From positions 1 through 56,877 of the forward strand of contig CAJXQA010000003.1 of assembly GCA_913058475.1 (NCBI GenBank): 56,877 nucleotides of DNA. Direction: 5' to 3'. Made by a program: the position numbers and the translations under genes. This document shows positions 8,058 through 19,360 of this stretch, in pieces. Origin of the DNA: an uncultured Nitrosomonadales bacterium (lineage in GTDB: Bacteria > Pseudomonadota > Gammaproteobacteria > Burkholderiales > Methylophilaceae). Within the stretch, counting starts at the first letter, position 1. Each line of letters begins with the position of its first letter. Under the pieces are notes generated by a model. It saw nothing but the letters and a program-made list of their open reading frames with translations, did no database searches and had not been told where the DNA came from.

Positions 8058-8142
8058 GCCGTCGTGGTGGAATTGGTAGACACGCTATCTTGAGGGGGTA
8101 GTGACGAAAGTCGTGAGAGTTCGAGTCTCTCCGTCGGCACCA
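8058..8142 (+). tRNA. tRNA-Leu (anticodon GAG)
   Basis: Class II tRNA with a long variable arm; the anticodon loop is CTTGAGG and CCA is encoded. The acceptor stem GCCGTCG with CGTCGGC contains one U-U mismatch at pair 5:68. All other stems pair, and the T-loop is TTCGAGT. Confidence 0.95.
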
Positions 8143-8174
8143 TTTTGATGGTATTTTAAATTTAAGGACTGTTT

Positions 8175-8531
8175 GTGCTAGAAAATTACTTTCCTATTTT
8201 AGTGTTCATAATTATCGGCCTTTTTATAGGGCTGGGTCCTCTAATCCTCGGTAAAATATTAAGTACAAGCAAGCCTTACAAAGAAAAAAACTCCCCCTAC
8301 GAATGCGGATTCGAAGCATTTGAAGATACCCGAATGAAATTTGATGTTAGGTATTACCTTGTAGCAATCTTATTTATTCTTTTTGACCTAGAAATTACAT
8401 TCCTTTTTCCATGGGCAGTTGTGATTAATAAAATTGGAATGTTTGGATTTGTAGCCATGCTTATATTTCTCTTTATCTTGGTTGTAGGCTTTATCTATGA
8501 ATGGAAAAAAGGTGCATTAGATTGGGAGTAA
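8175..8531 (+). CDS. nuoA: NADH-quinone oxidoreductase subunit A
   Basis: NuoA is a membrane-arm subunit at the quinone-site junction of complex I. The 118-residue protein has three hydrophobic helices and the conserved loop [20 protein letters not shown] followed by [14 protein letters not shown]. It begins at GTG 8175 with AAGGA upstream. It is the first gene of a 14-gene nuo operon in the standard A-to-N order with spacings from small overlaps to a few bases; the transcript may also carry the preceding tRNA-Leu. Confidence 0.97.
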   Translation: MLENYFPILVFIIIGLFIGLGPLILGKILSTSKPYKEKNSPYECGFEAFEDTRMKFDVRYYLVAILFILFDLEITFLFPWAVVINKIGMFGFVAMLIFLFILVVGFIYEWKKGALDWE

Positions 8532-8535
8532 ATAA

Positions 8536-9012
8536 ATGAGTATCGAAGGAATATTAGAAAAAGGCTATGTTACTACCAACGTAGATACCTTAATCAACTA
8601 TGCAAGAACTGGTTCACTGTGGCCAATGACTTTTGGGTTGGCATGTTGTGCGGTTGAGATGATGCATGCAGGTGCATCAAGATATGACTTAGACCGATTT
8701 GGAGTTGTTTTTAGGCCAAGTCCAAGACAGTCTGACGTGATGATCATTGCAGGCACGCTTGTCAATAAAATGGCTCCAGCATTAAGGCGTGTATATGATC
8801 AAATGGCAGAGCCTAGATGGGTTATATCTATGGGCTCATGCTCAAATGGGGGTGGTTATTATCACTATTCATATTCTGTTGTAAGGGGTAGTGACAGAAT
8901 TGTTCCAGTAGATATTTATGTTCCCGGATGTCCTCCTACAGCTGAAGCATTAATGTTTGGAATTTTGCAATTACAAAAAAAAATTAAACGTACCAATACA
9001 ATTGCAAGATGA
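8536..9012 (+). CDS. nuoB: NADH-quinone oxidoreductase subunit B
   Basis: NuoB holds iron-sulphur cluster N2, the last carrier before quinone. The 158-residue product shows all four ligand cysteines: the pair in ACCAVEMMH, one in [12 protein letters not shown] and one in [11 protein letters not shown]. It overlaps nuoC by four bases. Confidence 0.97.
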   Translation: MSIEGILEKGYVTTNVDTLINYARTGSLWPMTFGLACCAVEMMHAGASRYDLDRFGVVFRPSPRQSDVMIIAGTLVNKMAPALRRVYDQMAEPRWVISMGSCSNGGGYYHYSYSVVRGSDRIVPVDIYVPGCPPTAEALMFGILQLQKKIKRTNTIAR

Positions 9013-9605
9013 GCCAAAGTATAAAAAAACAAACTCAATCTCTCAAATCTTTCTTTAAGAAAAAAATGTTATCCATTGATGAAGATAAAGGTGAGATTAC
9101 TATTACCTTTGATCAAAAAAATATCATTGAGTCTTTAAGGTTTTTAAGAGATAGGCCTGAATTTGATTTTAAACAACTGATAGATTTGTGTGGTGTTGAT
9201 TATCAAGAATACAAAATAGCCGCACAAGATGAGAAAAGATTTTGTGTTGTATGTCATCTCCTATCGCTTAGCAATAATCAACGCTTAAGGGTAAAAGTAT
9301 TTGCTGATGATGATGAATTTCCAATATTTCCAACAATGACTGAAGTTTGGCCTAATGCGGATTGGTATGAAAGAGAAGCATTTGATTTGTTTGGGTTAAT
9401 GTTTGTCGATCACCCAGATTTAAGAAGACTTCTGACAGACTACGGTTTTGTTGGGCATCCATTTAGGAAAGACTTTCCAATGATAGGGAAGGTAGAGGTT
9501 CGTTATGACCCAACTCTCAAAAGAGTAATTTATGAGCCTGTTTCTATTGATGAGAGAAATAATGTCCCGAGATTGATTCGGGATGAAGGTACTCATCGTG
9601 GCTGA
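9009..9605 (+). CDS. nuoC: NADH-quinone oxidoreductase subunit C
   Basis: NuoC is a hydrophilic peripheral-arm subunit (30 kDa family). The signature block [17 protein letters not shown] followed by [13 protein letters not shown] is intact near residues 116-150. The 198-residue length matches stand-alone NuoC rather than the fused NuoCD of enterics. It overlaps nuoD by eight bases. Confidence 0.97.
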   Translation: MSQSIKKQTQSLKSFFKKKMLSIDEDKGEITITFDQKNIIESLRFLRDRPEFDFKQLIDLCGVDYQEYKIAAQDEKRFCVVCHLLSLSNNQRLRVKVFADDDEFPIFPTMTEVWPNADWYEREAFDLFGLMFVDHPDLRRLLTDYGFVGHPFRKDFPMIGKVEVRYDPTLKRVIYEPVSIDERNNVPRLIRDEGTHRG

Positions 9606-10851
9606 GATTAAAAATTATACAATGAATTTTGGACCACAACATCCAGCGGCACATGGCGTTTTAAGGCTTGTGCTCGAGATGGATGGTGAAGTGATTCAGC
9701 GCGTTGATCCTCATATTGGTTTATTACATCGGGCAACTGAAAAGCTAGCTGAAAATAGGACATATCTTCAATCTGTTCCTTATATGGATCGTCTTGACTA
9801 CGTTTCTATGATGATGAATGAGCATGCTTATGTGATGACAATAGAAAATTTATTACAGTTAAAAGTACCTATTCGCGCTCAATATATTCGAGTTTTGTTT
9901 GACGAAATTACAAGAATACTTAATCACCTACTCTGGTTGGGTGCCCACGCTCTTGATGTCGGGGCTATGACGGTTTTCTTGTATGCATTTAGAGAACGAG
10001 AAGATTTATTTGATTGCTACGAGGCAGTGTCTGGAGCAAGAATGCATGCAGCCTACTACCGACCGGGCGGTGTATATCGAGACTTACCGTCTAAGATGCC
10101 CCAATTTCAACCATCAAAAAAACAAAGCACATCAGAAATAAACAAACTGAATAAAAATAGAACAGGATCTTTGCTTGATTTTATTGAGGATTTTTCTAAA
10201 AGATTCCCAACTTATGTAGACGAATATGAAACACTTCTGACAGATAACCGAATTTGGAAGCAAAGAACTGTCGGTATTGGTGTTGTTGATCCAGATCGAG
10301 CAGTCGCGCTAGGAATGACAGGCCCAATGTTAAGGGGCTCAGGAGTTGAATGGGATTTGCGAAAAAAACAACCCTACGAAACATATAGTGATTTAGATTT
10401 TAAAATACCCATCGGAAAAGAGGGGGATTGTTATGATCGTTATTTAGTAAGAATGGAGGAGATGAGGGAATCCAATAAAATCATTAAACAGTGTATTGAT
10501 TGGCTCAGAGTAAATCCCGGGCCAGTAATTTCTAATGATAATAAAGTGAGTCCACCATCTAGATCAGAAATGAAAGAGGACATGGAATCGATGATTCATC
10601 ATTTTAAATTGTTTACAGAGGGCTTTCATATCCCCAAAGGTGAGGCCTATGCAGCAGTAGAGCATCCAAAAGGTGAATTTGGGACCTATATCATCTCTGA
10701 TGGAGCAAATAAACCTTATCGACTTAAAATTAGGGCGCCAGGCTTTCCACATTTGGCGGCAATAAATGAAATGACAAAGGGACATATGCTCTCAGATTTA
10801 GTAGCAATTATTGGTACTCAAGATATCGTGTTTGGGGAGATTGATAGATAG
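9598..10851 (+). CDS. nuoD: NADH-quinone oxidoreductase subunit D
   Basis: NuoD (49 kDa subunit) lines the quinone pocket with NuoB. I place the start at GTG 9598, giving 417 residues beginning with [19 protein letters not shown], the family's usual N-terminus; an upstream ATG at 9583 would add five residues and lies deeper inside nuoC. The HPAAHG motif, the HRATEKLAE block and the C-terminal end in GEIDR are all present. Confidence 0.96.
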   Translation: MAEIKNYTMNFGPQHPAAHGVLRLVLEMDGEVIQRVDPHIGLLHRATEKLAENRTYLQSVPYMDRLDYVSMMMNEHAYVMTIENLLQLKVPIRAQYIRVLFDEITRILNHLLWLGAHALDVGAMTVFLYAFREREDLFDCYEAVSGARMHAAYYRPGGVYRDLPSKMPQFQPSKKQSTSEINKLNKNRTGSLLDFIEDFSKRFPTYVDEYETLLTDNRIWKQRTVGIGVVDPDRAVALGMTGPMLRGSGVEWDLRKKQPYETYSDLDFKIPIGKEGDCYDRYLVRMEEMRESNKIIKQCIDWLRVNPGPVISNDNKVSPPSRSEMKEDMESMIHHFKLFTEGFHIPKGEAYAAVEHPKGEFGTYIISDGANKPYRLKIRAPGFPHLAAINEMTKGHMLSDLVAIIGTQDIVFGEIDR

Positions 10852-11324
10852 TGCTGACCAAAATTACAAGAAAAAAAATAGATAGGGAATTAAAAAAATT
10901 CCCTATTGACCAAAAACAATCAGCTATTATTGCAGCGCTTCAAATAATTCAAACTGAAAATGGTTTTTTAACAGATGAGTTAATTGCATTCGCTGCAGAT
11001 TACTTAGCTATGCCAAAAATTGCAGCAATGGAAGTAGCAACTTTTTATAATATGTTTGAATTAAAGCCGGCTGGAAAATACAAAATTTCAGTTTGTACAA
11101 ATATCTCATGTGCCTTAAGAGAGGCTGACGATATCGTATGTCATCTTCGAAAAAAACTTAATATCGATTTTAATGAGATCACAAAGGATAGTAAATTTAG
11201 CCTTAAAGAAAGTGAGTGTATGGGTGCATGCGGTGGGGCACCTTTAATGACAATTAATAACCACAAAATGTATGAGTTTTTAACGCCTCAAAAAGTTGAT
11301 CAAATCCTTGAGGAGCTAGATTAA
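10851..11324 (+). CDS. nuoE: NADH-quinone oxidoreductase subunit E
   Basis: NuoE (24 kDa family) binds the off-path 2Fe-2S cluster N1a. Ligand cysteines appear in CTNISCALRE and CMGACGGAP in the second half. The start is GTG 10851, overlapping the nuoD stop by one base. Length is 157 residues, normal for the family. Confidence 0.96.
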   Translation: MLTKITRKKIDRELKKFPIDQKQSAIIAALQIIQTENGFLTDELIAFAADYLAMPKIAAMEVATFYNMFELKPAGKYKISVCTNISCALREADDIVCHLRKKLNIDFNEITKDSKFSLKESECMGACGGAPLMTINNHKMYEFLTPQKVDQILEELD

Positions 11325-11328
11325 ATAA

Positions 11329-12645
11329 ATGCTAATTAATAATCCAGACAATGTAACAAAGGATAATGATGTGTTCCCTATATGCTTGAGGACATCTAAT
11401 CTAGAGAATTCATCAAGCCTACAAACTTACCTAAGTGTTGGAGGATATAAGCAAATTCAAAGAATTTTAAAAGAAAAAATATCTCCAGAAAAATTAATTG
11501 AGGAGATTAAAATCTCTGGTCTCAGAGGGAGAGGGGGAGCAGGTTTTCCTACCGGCATAAAATGGTCATTCATACCAAATGACTCGGCTGGAATAAAATA
11601 TATAGTTTGTAATAGTGATGAAGGTGAGCCGGGTACATTTAAAGACAGAGAAATAATTAAAAAAAATCCTCATCAATTAATTGAGGGAATGACAATCGCT
11701 GCATATATTATGGGTGCGCAAGTTGGATATAACTATATTCATGGGGAGATATGGGAAGAGTATGAGTCATTTGAAAAAGCGTTAGCTGAAGCAAAAAAAG
11801 CAAACTTCCTGGGTAAATCTATTTGTGGGTTAAATTTTGATTTTGAATTATATGCATTCCATGGGTACGGCGCATATATTTGTGGTGAGGAAACTGCCCT
11901 CATTGAATCTATTGAGGGTAAAAAGGGACAACCAAGATTTAAACCACCTTTCCCAGCAACATATGGTATCTATGGACGACCGACAAATGTTAATAATACC
12001 GAGACATACGCGACAATTCCTTGGATTATGCAAAATGGTGGAGAAAGTTTTGCAAATATTGGTGTAGAAAATTCAGGAGGAACCAAGATATTCTCCGTAT
12101 CAGGTCATATTGAAAAGCCAGGAAACTATGAAATACCAATGGGTATGCCATTTAAAACATTACTAGAATTATCTGGAGGAGTTTGGAAGGGAAGAAAATT
12201 AAAAGCAGTAATTCCTGGAGGACCTTCAACACCAGTTCTTCCTGCCGCAGAAATTATGAAAGCAACTCTTGATTATGATGGCTTAAAAAATTCAGGCTCG
12301 AGTGTCGGTGCAGGTTCACTTATTGTGATGGATGAAACCACCTGCATGGTGACAACCCTTAAGAGATTGTCTTATTTCTTTTATGAAGAATCATGTGGTC
12401 AATGCACTCCTTGCCGAGAAGGAACAGGCTGGGTTTATAGAGTAATCAAAAGAATTGTCGATGGTAATGGTAAACCTGAGGATATCGATCTACTTTTAGA
12501 TGTCAGTAAAAAAATTTCAGGACGAACGATTTGCGCACTTGGTGATGCAGCAGCAGTGCCTGTATTAAGTTTTATTAAACATTTTAAAGATGAATTTAAA
12601 TACTTTATAAAAAATGGTAAAAGCATGATGGATACTAACTCATGA
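11329..12645 (+). CDS. nuoF: NADH-quinone oxidoreductase subunit F
   Basis: NuoF (51 kDa subunit) binds NADH and FMN and carries cluster N3. The 438-residue protein shows [16 protein letters not shown] (FMN/NADH site, near residue 65), [15 protein letters not shown], and [12 protein letters not shown] for the 4Fe-4S cluster, then [12 protein letters not shown]. The first 25 or so residues before [11 protein letters not shown] look lineage-specific. It overlaps nuoG by four bases. Confidence 0.97.
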   Translation: MLINNPDNVTKDNDVFPICLRTSNLENSSSLQTYLSVGGYKQIQRILKEKISPEKLIEEIKISGLRGRGGAGFPTGIKWSFIPNDSAGIKYIVCNSDEGEPGTFKDREIIKKNPHQLIEGMTIAAYIMGAQVGYNYIHGEIWEEYESFEKALAEAKKANFLGKSICGLNFDFELYAFHGYGAYICGEETALIESIEGKKGQPRFKPPFPATYGIYGRPTNVNNTETYATIPWIMQNGGESFANIGVENSGGTKIFSVSGHIEKPGNYEIPMGMPFKTLLELSGGVWKGRKLKAVIPGGPSTPVLPAAEIMKATLDYDGLKNSGSSVGAGSLIVMDETTCMVTTLKRLSYFFYEESCGQCTPCREGTGWVYRVIKRIVDGNGKPEDIDLLLDVSKKISGRTICALGDAAAVPVLSFIKHFKDEFKYFIKNGKSMMDTNS

Positions 12646-14942
12646 TTAAGATTAAAATTGATGGGAAGGTGTTGGAGGTTAAACCCAAGACATCAATTAT
12701 TGAGGTAGCTGACAAGGTAGGAATTGATATACCTCGTTTCTGTTACCACAAGAAACTCAGCGTAGCTGCAAACTGCAGAATGTGTCTCGTAGAAGTAAAG
12801 AACTTTGCCAAACCCCTCCCTGCTTGTGCTACCCAGGTGATGGAAGGTATGGAGATTTCTACAAAATCAAAATTTACCAAGGATACGCAAAAAAGTGTAA
12901 TGGAGTTTTTACTTATTAACCATCCCTTAGATTGCCCTATTTGTGATCAGGGAGGTGAGTGTGATCTGCAGGATACAGCCGTTGCCTATGGAGCTAATAA
13001 ATCAAGATACACCGAAGAAAAGCGAGTGGTCTTCGATAAAAATATTGGCCCATTAATTTCAACTGACTTAACGCGCTGTATTCAATGTACCAGATGTGTA
13101 AGGTTTCTTAAGGAAGTAGGTGGTATGGCTGAACTAGGATTGATAGGTAGGGGCGAGCATGCTGAAATTTCTGCTTACGTCGATAAATCAGTTGAATCTG
13201 AATTATCCGGAAATATTATTGACTTATGTCCTGTAGGAGCACTTACATCTAAGCCCTTTAGATATTCCGCAAGAAGTTGGGAGCTTTCAAGAAGAAGTAC
13301 AATTTCATGTCATGATAGTTTAGGTTCAAATATGGAAGCTCATGTGAAAGATGACATTGTTAAAAGGGTCATACCAAAAGAAAACGAATCGATTAATGAG
13401 TGCTGGATATCAGATAGGGACCGATTTTCATACGAAGGTCTTTATCATAAAGACAGAATTAACCTTCCCTTAAAAAGAGTAAAAAATCAATGGGAAGAGA
13501 TTGACTGGGAAGAAGCTTACGAGCTAATTGAAAAAAATATAACAGATATTAATACTAAAAAATCTGATCAAATAGGCATTGTTTGTTCTCCACAGAGCAC
13601 TTTGGAAGAAGGTTTTTTATTAAAAAAAATTGCCAAAGAACTAAATACTTCTCATATTGATTATCACCTTCTTGAAAAAAGCTTTTCTAAAAATAATAAT
13701 TGGCTAGGTTGTAAAATTGATGAAATAGAGTCCCATGATGCAATTTTGGTTGTCGGCTCAAATTTAAAACATGATCAACCATTGCTTGCACATCGATTTA
13801 GAAGGTACGCAAATAAAAAAAATAATTTCTCAATTATTACCTCGTATGATGATTTTCATTCAACTCATTGTTTGGAAAAAATTATTGTAAATCCTTCAGC
13901 GTATCTAAATTATTTATTAATGATCCTAAAAGAGATTCAGTTAATTACAAAATATAAAATTAATTCTCAGGGAATAAAAAATACTCTAAAGGTTTTGAAG
14001 TCATCCAATGAGACAAAAAAAATTGCTCAAAGCCTCTTATCAACAAAAAGTAAGGCAATATTTTTAGGCCATCAAATATTACACTTAGAAGATGGCGACA
14101 ATATAAAGTTTGTTGCAATGCATATCGCTCAAGCAACTGAAGCTACTTTAGGTCTCTTGCCGGGTGATGCAAATAGTGTTGGATTAAATGAACTCAATTT
14201 AAATTCAAACAATATATCAACAGATAAAATTTTGAGTCAAAAAAAAGAAGCATACATAATGATGAATTTTGATCCATTGTATGATTATCATTCACCCAAA
14301 AAAATAAATGATGCACTTAAAAATGCAAAATTTAATTTAGCAATTTCTCCATATATATCTGATTCTTTTAAAGAGTTTGATGTCGTTTTACCAATGACCC
14401 CATTTACTGAAACATCTGGGACATTTATGAATATGGAGAAAAGAATACAATCATTTTCTGCAGTAACACCTCCCTTCGGACAAGCAAGGCCAGGTTGGAA
14501 AATATTAAGAGTATTAGCAAATTTTTTACAATTTGAAGGTTTTTTATATGACTCATCTGAAGACGTGAAAGCTGATGCGATGATTGAGTTGGATAAAAAA
14601 AATGAATATATCCTTATAGATTTTAAGCCGAGTAAAATTACGAAAGGCCTTGAAACACTAAATCTTATTAAGGCGAATGACTCAGATATGATTGTTAGAA
14701 GGGCCTCCTCGCTGCATAAAAATAAAAAAAATCAAAACTGCTGCTTAATTAATCCTTCTACAATGCTTAAGAAGGGTTTAATAGATGGTCAAAAAATTAT
14801 GATTTCTTCATCTGAAGCTGAAGTTTTAATTAACGTTAAAGCAGATGAAAATGTTTGTTCAAATGTGATCGCTATTTTTGGAAAGCAAGATGAAACATTT
14901 TCCCTGGGCATGCACAATAAAGTGAAAATTAAAAAAGCCTAA
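12642..14942 (+). CDS. nuoG: NADH-quinone oxidoreductase subunit G
   Basis: NuoG (75 kDa subunit) carries clusters N1b, N4 and N5 and a molybdopterin-like domain without cofactor. Seen in order: a ferredoxin-like segment ([15 protein letters not shown]), the [18 protein letters not shown] block, and [10 protein letters not shown]. The weakly conserved second half (about residues 220-766) is the degenerate oxidoreductase domain. The stop overlaps nuoH (TAATG). Confidence 0.96.
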   Translation: MIKIKIDGKVLEVKPKTSIIEVADKVGIDIPRFCYHKKLSVAANCRMCLVEVKNFAKPLPACATQVMEGMEISTKSKFTKDTQKSVMEFLLINHPLDCPICDQGGECDLQDTAVAYGANKSRYTEEKRVVFDKNIGPLISTDLTRCIQCTRCVRFLKEVGGMAELGLIGRGEHAEISAYVDKSVESELSGNIIDLCPVGALTSKPFRYSARSWELSRRSTISCHDSLGSNMEAHVKDDIVKRVIPKENESINECWISDRDRFSYEGLYHKDRINLPLKRVKNQWEEIDWEEAYELIEKNITDINTKKSDQIGIVCSPQSTLEEGFLLKKIAKELNTSHIDYHLLEKSFSKNNNWLGCKIDEIESHDAILVVGSNLKHDQPLLAHRFRRYANKKNNFSIITSYDDFHSTHCLEKIIVNPSAYLNYLLMILKEIQLITKYKINSQGIKNTLKVLKSSNETKKIAQSLLSTKSKAIFLGHQILHLEDGDNIKFVAMHIAQATEATLGLLPGDANSVGLNELNLNSNNISTDKILSQKKEAYIMMNFDPLYDYHSPKKINDALKNAKFNLAISPYISDSFKEFDVVLPMTPFTETSGTFMNMEKRIQSFSAVTPPFGQARPGWKILRVLANFLQFEGFLYDSSEDVKADAMIELDKKNEYILIDFKPSKITKGLETLNLIKANDSDMIVRRASSLHKNKKNQNCCLINPSTMLKKGLIDGQKIMISSSEAEVLINVKADENVCSNVIAIFGKQDETFSLGMHNKVKIKKA

Positions 14943-15967
14943 TGCTTATGGAAAATATTTTTACACAGCTACCTGAAATTTTTAGTACAACGCTTTGGAC
15001 AATTTTAAAAATTATGGCAATTGTAATTCCATTGATGATTTCAGTCGCTTATTTAACATACTTTGAAAGAAGGGTGATCGGTTTTATGCAGGGTAGATTA
15101 GGACCAAATAGAGTTGGATACTTCGGCCTTCTTCAACCTATAGCGGATGCATTGAAGTTGATGTTTAAGGAAATAATCCATCCTACAAAATCAAATAATT
15201 TTTTATTCCTCCTCGCACCAGTGTTAACTATTGCACCAGCTTTTGCGGCTTGGGCTGTAATACCATTCGATGCAGAGCTTGTTTTGTCTGATATCAACGC
15301 AGGACTGCTTTATGTTTTAGCGATGACATCGATTGCTGTTTATGGCGTCATCATTGCTGGTTGGGCTTCAAATTCAAAATATGCTTTTTTAGGTAGCTTG
15401 CGCTCAGCTGCACAGATTGTTTCGTATGAAATAGCAATGGGCTTTACATTAGTCGGTGTTTTAATGTGTGCAAATAGCCTAAACTTAGGTGAAATTGTTA
15501 TTGGTCAATCTGGGGGTATTTTACAATGGTATATTTGGCCACTTTTCCCTCTATTTATTATTTATTTTATAAGTGCAGTTGCTGAGACTAACCGAGCTCC
15601 TTTTGATGTAGCAGAAGGTGAGTCTGAGATTGTGGCTGGCTTCCACGTCGAATATTCTGGCATGGCCTTTGCAGTATTCTTTCTTGCTGAATATGCAAAT
15701 ATGATTCTTGTATCAATGCTTGCTGCGTTGATGTTTTTAGGGGGATGGCTGTCTCCTTTTGATTTTTTCCCTGATGGTATTGTATGGTTATTATTAAAAG
15801 TCGCTTTCTTGCTCTTCTTTTTCTTGTGGTTTAGAGCAACATTTCCTAGATACAGATACGATCAAATTATGAGACTAGGCTGGAAAATATTTATTCCTAT
15901 CACTATATTTTGGATAATTTTTGTTGGGTTTATGATGCAAACACCATATCGGGAGATGTTTCATTAA
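14942..15967 (+). CDS. nuoH: NADH-quinone oxidoreductase subunit H
   Basis: NuoH (ND1) is the membrane subunit that joins the quinone chamber to the proton channels. The 341-residue protein has about eight helices, the [20 protein letters not shown] loop near residue 40 and [16 protein letters not shown] in the middle. ATG 14942 overlaps the nuoG stop; a second ATG two codons later is an alternative. Confidence 0.97.
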   Translation: MLMENIFTQLPEIFSTTLWTILKIMAIVIPLMISVAYLTYFERRVIGFMQGRLGPNRVGYFGLLQPIADALKLMFKEIIHPTKSNNFLFLLAPVLTIAPAFAAWAVIPFDAELVLSDINAGLLYVLAMTSIAVYGVIIAGWASNSKYAFLGSLRSAAQIVSYEIAMGFTLVGVLMCANSLNLGEIVIGQSGGILQWYIWPLFPLFIIYFISAVAETNRAPFDVAEGESEIVAGFHVEYSGMAFAVFFLAEYANMILVSMLAALMFLGGWLSPFDFFPDGIVWLLLKVAFLLFFFLWFRATFPRYRYDQIMRLGWKIFIPITIFWIIFVGFMMQTPYREMFH

Positions 15968-15972
15968 AAAAT

Positions 15973-16464
15973 ATGTTTAAAAAAATAAAACACTATTTGA
16001 AAAGTTTAACGCTATATGAGTTAATTATTGGTCTTGGACTAACTGGCAGATATTTTTTTTCAAAGAAAATAACTATTCAATACCCTGAAGAGCGCACTCC
16101 TCAATCCCCTAGATTTAGAGGTTTACATGCATTGAGAAGATATCCTAATGGCGAAGAACGTTGTATTGCATGTAAGCTTTGTGAGGCTGTATGTCCCGCA
16201 ATGGCTATTACAATCAAATCTGAAATGAGAGAGGATAATACAAGAAGAACGACGCAATATGATATTGATCTGACCAAATGTATATTCTGTGGGTTTTGTG
16301 AGGAATCATGCCCAGTAGATTCTATTGTAGAAACTCGAATTTTGGACTATCACGGTGAGGAAAGAGGAGATTTGGTATATACAAAAGAAATGCTGTTAAA
16401 GGTTGGTGATAAATACGAAGATCAAATCGCAAAGGACAGAAAAGAAGAGGAAAGTTATAGGTGA
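15973..16464 (+). CDS. nuoI: NADH-quinone oxidoreductase subunit I
   Basis: NuoI holds the two 4Fe-4S clusters N6a and N6b. Both ferredoxin motifs are complete: [12 protein letters not shown] and [12 protein letters not shown]. An open frame extends back to 15910 inside nuoH, but the ATG at 15973, five bases after the nuoH stop, gives the normal 163-residue protein and is the start I choose. Confidence 0.96.
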   Translation: MFKKIKHYLKSLTLYELIIGLGLTGRYFFSKKITIQYPEERTPQSPRFRGLHALRRYPNGEERCIACKLCEAVCPAMAITIKSEMREDNTRRTTQYDIDLTKCIFCGFCEESCPVDSIVETRILDYHGEERGDLVYTKEMLLKVGDKYEDQIAKDRKEEESYR

Positions 16465-17081
16465 TGGACTATTCTTCTGTTGTTTTTTATTTTTTTTCCT
16501 TTATCTTACTTTTCTCAGCTATCAAAGTTATTACTTCTAAAAATCCAATTTTATCAGCATTATTTCTTGTACTTTCTTTTTTTAGCGCGGCCGGTTTATG
16601 GTTATTGCTACAAGCAGAATTCTTAGCTATTGCACTTGTACTTGTATATGTTGGCGCAGTGATGGTTTTATTTTTATTTGTCATCATGATGATTGATATC
16701 AATACTGAGGTAATGAAAAAAGGATTTTGGAATTACTTTCCCGCTATAGGCTTTGTATCAATCATTATGTTGACTGAGATTATTCTTGTTCTTAATAAGC
16801 CTTTTTTTAAGACTCCAGCATTATTTAAAGCGCCTATAAAGAGCAATACAGATGCAATAGGTGAAGTACTATACAGTGATTACATCTTACCTTTTGAAAT
16901 TGCAGCCATAATACTTTTAGTCGCAATCATCGCAGCTATTGCACTTACATTGAGAGGAAAAAAAATGCATAAAGGCATTGATCCAGCCATACAAATTAGT
17001 GTCAAAAAATCTGATCGACTTAAAATGGTTGATATGGGGATAAACAAAACCAAAATAAAAAAGAGAGTTAAAAGAAGTTGA
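16464..17081 (+). CDS. nuoJ: NADH-quinone oxidoreductase subunit J
   Basis: NuoJ (ND6) is a five-helix membrane subunit; the [18 protein letters not shown] block is the family hallmark. ATG 16464 overlaps the nuoI stop (TGATG), with GAGGAAAG upstream; GTG 16461 is also possible. The 205-residue protein has a basic cytoplasmic tail. It overlaps nuoK by four bases. Confidence 0.96.
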   Translation: MDYSSVVFYFFSFILLFSAIKVITSKNPILSALFLVLSFFSAAGLWLLLQAEFLAIALVLVYVGAVMVLFLFVIMMIDINTEVMKKGFWNYFPAIGFVSIIMLTEIILVLNKPFFKTPALFKAPIKSNTDAIGEVLYSDYILPFEIAAIILLVAIIAAIALTLRGKKMHKGIDPAIQISVKKSDRLKMVDMGINKTKIKKRVKRS

Positions 17082-17383
17082 TTAATTTATCTCATTTTTT
17101 AATTTTGGCTGCCATGCTCTTTATGATAGGTGTTGTAGGAATTTTTTTAAATAGAAAGAACATTATCATACTTTTGATGGCGATTGAGTTGATGTTGCTT
17201 GCGGTCAATATGAACTTTATTGCATTTAGTTATTATTTAGGTGATATTGCAGGTCAAATATTTGTCTTCTTTATTTTGACTGTCGCAGCAGCAGAGGCGG
17301 CAATTGGACTTGCAATTATTATCATCGTCTTTAGAAATAACCGTTCAATTGATGTTGAAGACATTAATCGATTGAAAGGGTGA
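17078..17383 (+). CDS. nuoK: NADH-quinone oxidoreductase subunit K
   Basis: NuoK (ND4L) has three helices with the buried glutamates of the proton path visible in [11 protein letters not shown] and [11 protein letters not shown]. The 101-residue length is exact for the family. The start is TTG 17078, overlapping nuoJ; the end overlaps the GTG of nuoL. Confidence 0.96.
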   Translation: MINLSHFLILAAMLFMIGVVGIFLNRKNIIILLMAIELMLLAVNMNFIAFSYYLGDIAGQIFVFFILTVAAAEAAIGLAIIIIVFRNNRSIDVEDINRLKG

Positions 17384-19359
17384 CAATGACAATATTAAAT
17401 ATTCTAACCGTCATACCTTTAGCTCCATTATTTGCAGCATGCTTTGTAGGGCTTTTTGGTAAAAAATTACCAAAATACTTTTCCTTCGGAGTTCCTATTT
17501 TTGGCGTATCCATTGCGTTTGCTTTGTCAGTTTATTCGCTTTACCTTACACTTTTCGGTTTTAAATTAAATGAAACTGTATATACCTGGCTTGCATCTGG
17601 AGGCTACATATTTGAAGTTGGTTTTTTAATTGATACTCTTTCTGCTGTCATGATGGTAATTGTTACTTTTATCTCTCTTATGGTCCATATCTATACAATC
17701 AGCTACATGAAAGATGATAGTGGTTTTAGTCGATTTTTTAGTTACATCTCTCTTTTCACCTTTGCAATGCTGATGCTAGTGATGAGCAATAATTTTTTAC
17801 AACTCTTCTTTGGTTGGGAGGCTGTTGGACTAGTCTCTTATTTGTTAATAGGGTTTTGGTATAAAAAACCAAGGGCAATTTATGCAAATCTAAAAGCTTT
17901 TTTAGTTAATAGAGTGGGAGATTTTGGTTTAATACTCGGTGTTGCTTTGATCATGTTTTGGTTTGGTACTTTGGACTATCAGGAAGTATTTAATAGACTT
18001 CCTGCTCTGTATTCACAAGATATAGTTTTATTCAATACTTCAATTTCATTGGTTACTGTAATAGGAGTCTGCTTATTTATAGGTGCGATGGGAAAATCTG
18101 CTCAAGTTCCTTTGCATGTTTGGTTGCCGGATTCTATGGAAGGACCAACGCCAATCTCTGCATTGATACATGCAGCTACTATGGTTACTGCAGGCATTTA
18201 TTTAGTGGCACGTATGTCTCCATTATTTGAATTATCAGATTTTGTTCTTTCGTTAGTAATTGTTATCGGAGCAATCACTGCAATATCAATGGGCATTTTA
18301 GGTATTGTTCAAAACGATATTAAAAAAATAATTGCTTACTCAACATTATCACAGTTAGGTTACATGACGGTTGCATTAGGTGTTTCTGCTTATTCTGTAG
18401 CTATTTTTCATTTGCTCACCCATGCTTTTTTCAAAGCATTACTTTTTTTAGGGGCGGGCTCTGTAATTATCGGAATGCATCATGATCAAGATATAACCCA
18501 AATGGGAGGGTTAAAAAAATACATGCCTGTGACTGCCCTCACTTTTTTAATTGGCTCCTTATCTCTAATAGGTACCCCTTTATTCTCTGGGTTTTATTCA
18601 AAAGAAACGATTATTGAAGCAGCAAGCTTAAGTTCAGCATGGGGAGCTAATTTTGCTTACTACGCATTAGTATTCGGAGTGTTCTTCACAGCACTTTATA
18701 GTTTTAGGCTTTATTTTTTAGTCTTTTGTGGTGAGGAAAATTGGCATAATATACGTCGTAAGAAAAATGAGCATGGCCTAAAGAGAAAGGAGTACCCCAT
18801 TGAAAGCTCAAAAATTATTACTATCCCTTTGGTTATATTGGCTATCCCATCTATTTTTATTGGTTTGATTTTGATAGACCCATTGGTATATGGCAATTTC
18901 TTTGATGGCAATATAACCGTTAATAACAAAATTCATACCAATATGGATTTGCTTGCAAGTCGTTATCATGGGGTATTACCAATGGCAGTTCATAGCTTAT
19001 TTACACTTCCTCTATGGTTTGCGATAGCTGGTGTTTTATTAGCATGGGCATTGTTCATAAAAAAAATAAAAATTAATTTTCAATTTCCTACACCTTTGAA
19101 GAGTATTTTAAAAAATAATTATGGTTTTGATGCTTTTAATGAAAAATTTATCGCCAAGGGTATTTTAAAACTCGGAAATTTTTTATCAAGCAAGGTAGAT
19201 ATAAAAATTATCGATCACACATTCGTTAATGGATCTGGCAGGTTAGTTGCTTATTTTGCTAACAAACTAAAACTAATTCAAAGTGGCTATATATATCATT
19301 ACGCCTTTTTTATGATCATCGGATTATTTTTATTAATTACATTTTTTGTGAGAACTTAG
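17380..19359 (+). CDS. nuoL: NADH-quinone oxidoreductase subunit L
   Basis: NuoL (ND5) is the distal antiporter-like proton pump with the long lateral helix. The 659-residue protein has [18 protein letters not shown] with the key Glu, [15 protein letters not shown] with the channel Lys, [18 protein letters not shown] and [17 protein letters not shown]. Start GTG 17380 (GTGA overlap), with ATG 17386 as an alternative. Confidence 0.97.
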   Translation: MTMTILNILTVIPLAPLFAACFVGLFGKKLPKYFSFGVPIFGVSIAFALSVYSLYLTLFGFKLNETVYTWLASGGYIFEVGFLIDTLSAVMMVIVTFISLMVHIYTISYMKDDSGFSRFFSYISLFTFAMLMLVMSNNFLQLFFGWEAVGLVSYLLIGFWYKKPRAIYANLKAFLVNRVGDFGLILGVALIMFWFGTLDYQEVFNRLPALYSQDIVLFNTSISLVTVIGVCLFIGAMGKSAQVPLHVWLPDSMEGPTPISALIHAATMVTAGIYLVARMSPLFELSDFVLSLVIVIGAITAISMGILGIVQNDIKKIIAYSTLSQLGYMTVALGVSAYSVAIFHLLTHAFFKALLFLGAGSVIIGMHHDQDITQMGGLKKYMPVTALTFLIGSLSLIGTPLFSGFYSKETIIEAASLSSAWGANFAYYALVFGVFFTALYSFRLYFLVFCGEENWHNIRRKKNEHGLKRKEYPIESSKIITIPLVILAIPSIFIGLILIDPLVYGNFFDGNITVNNKIHTNMDLLASRYHGVLPMAVHSLFTLPLWFAIAGVLLAWALFIKKIKINFQFPTPLKSILKNNYGFDAFNEKFIAKGILKLGNFLSSKVDIKIIDHTFVNGSGRLVAYFANKLKLIQSGYIYHYAFFMIIGLFLLITFFVRT

Positions 19360-19360
19360 G

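Noticed and set aside
7955..8143. Minus-strand ORF of 62 residues starting MVPTERLELSRL
   Set aside because: It is antisense to tRNA-Leu(GAG) and the secG end; this is the well-known spurious protein produced by translating tRNA complements.
9583..9597. ATG start of nuoD inside nuoC
   Set aside because: The GTG at 9598 gives the usual family N-terminus and a smaller overlap.
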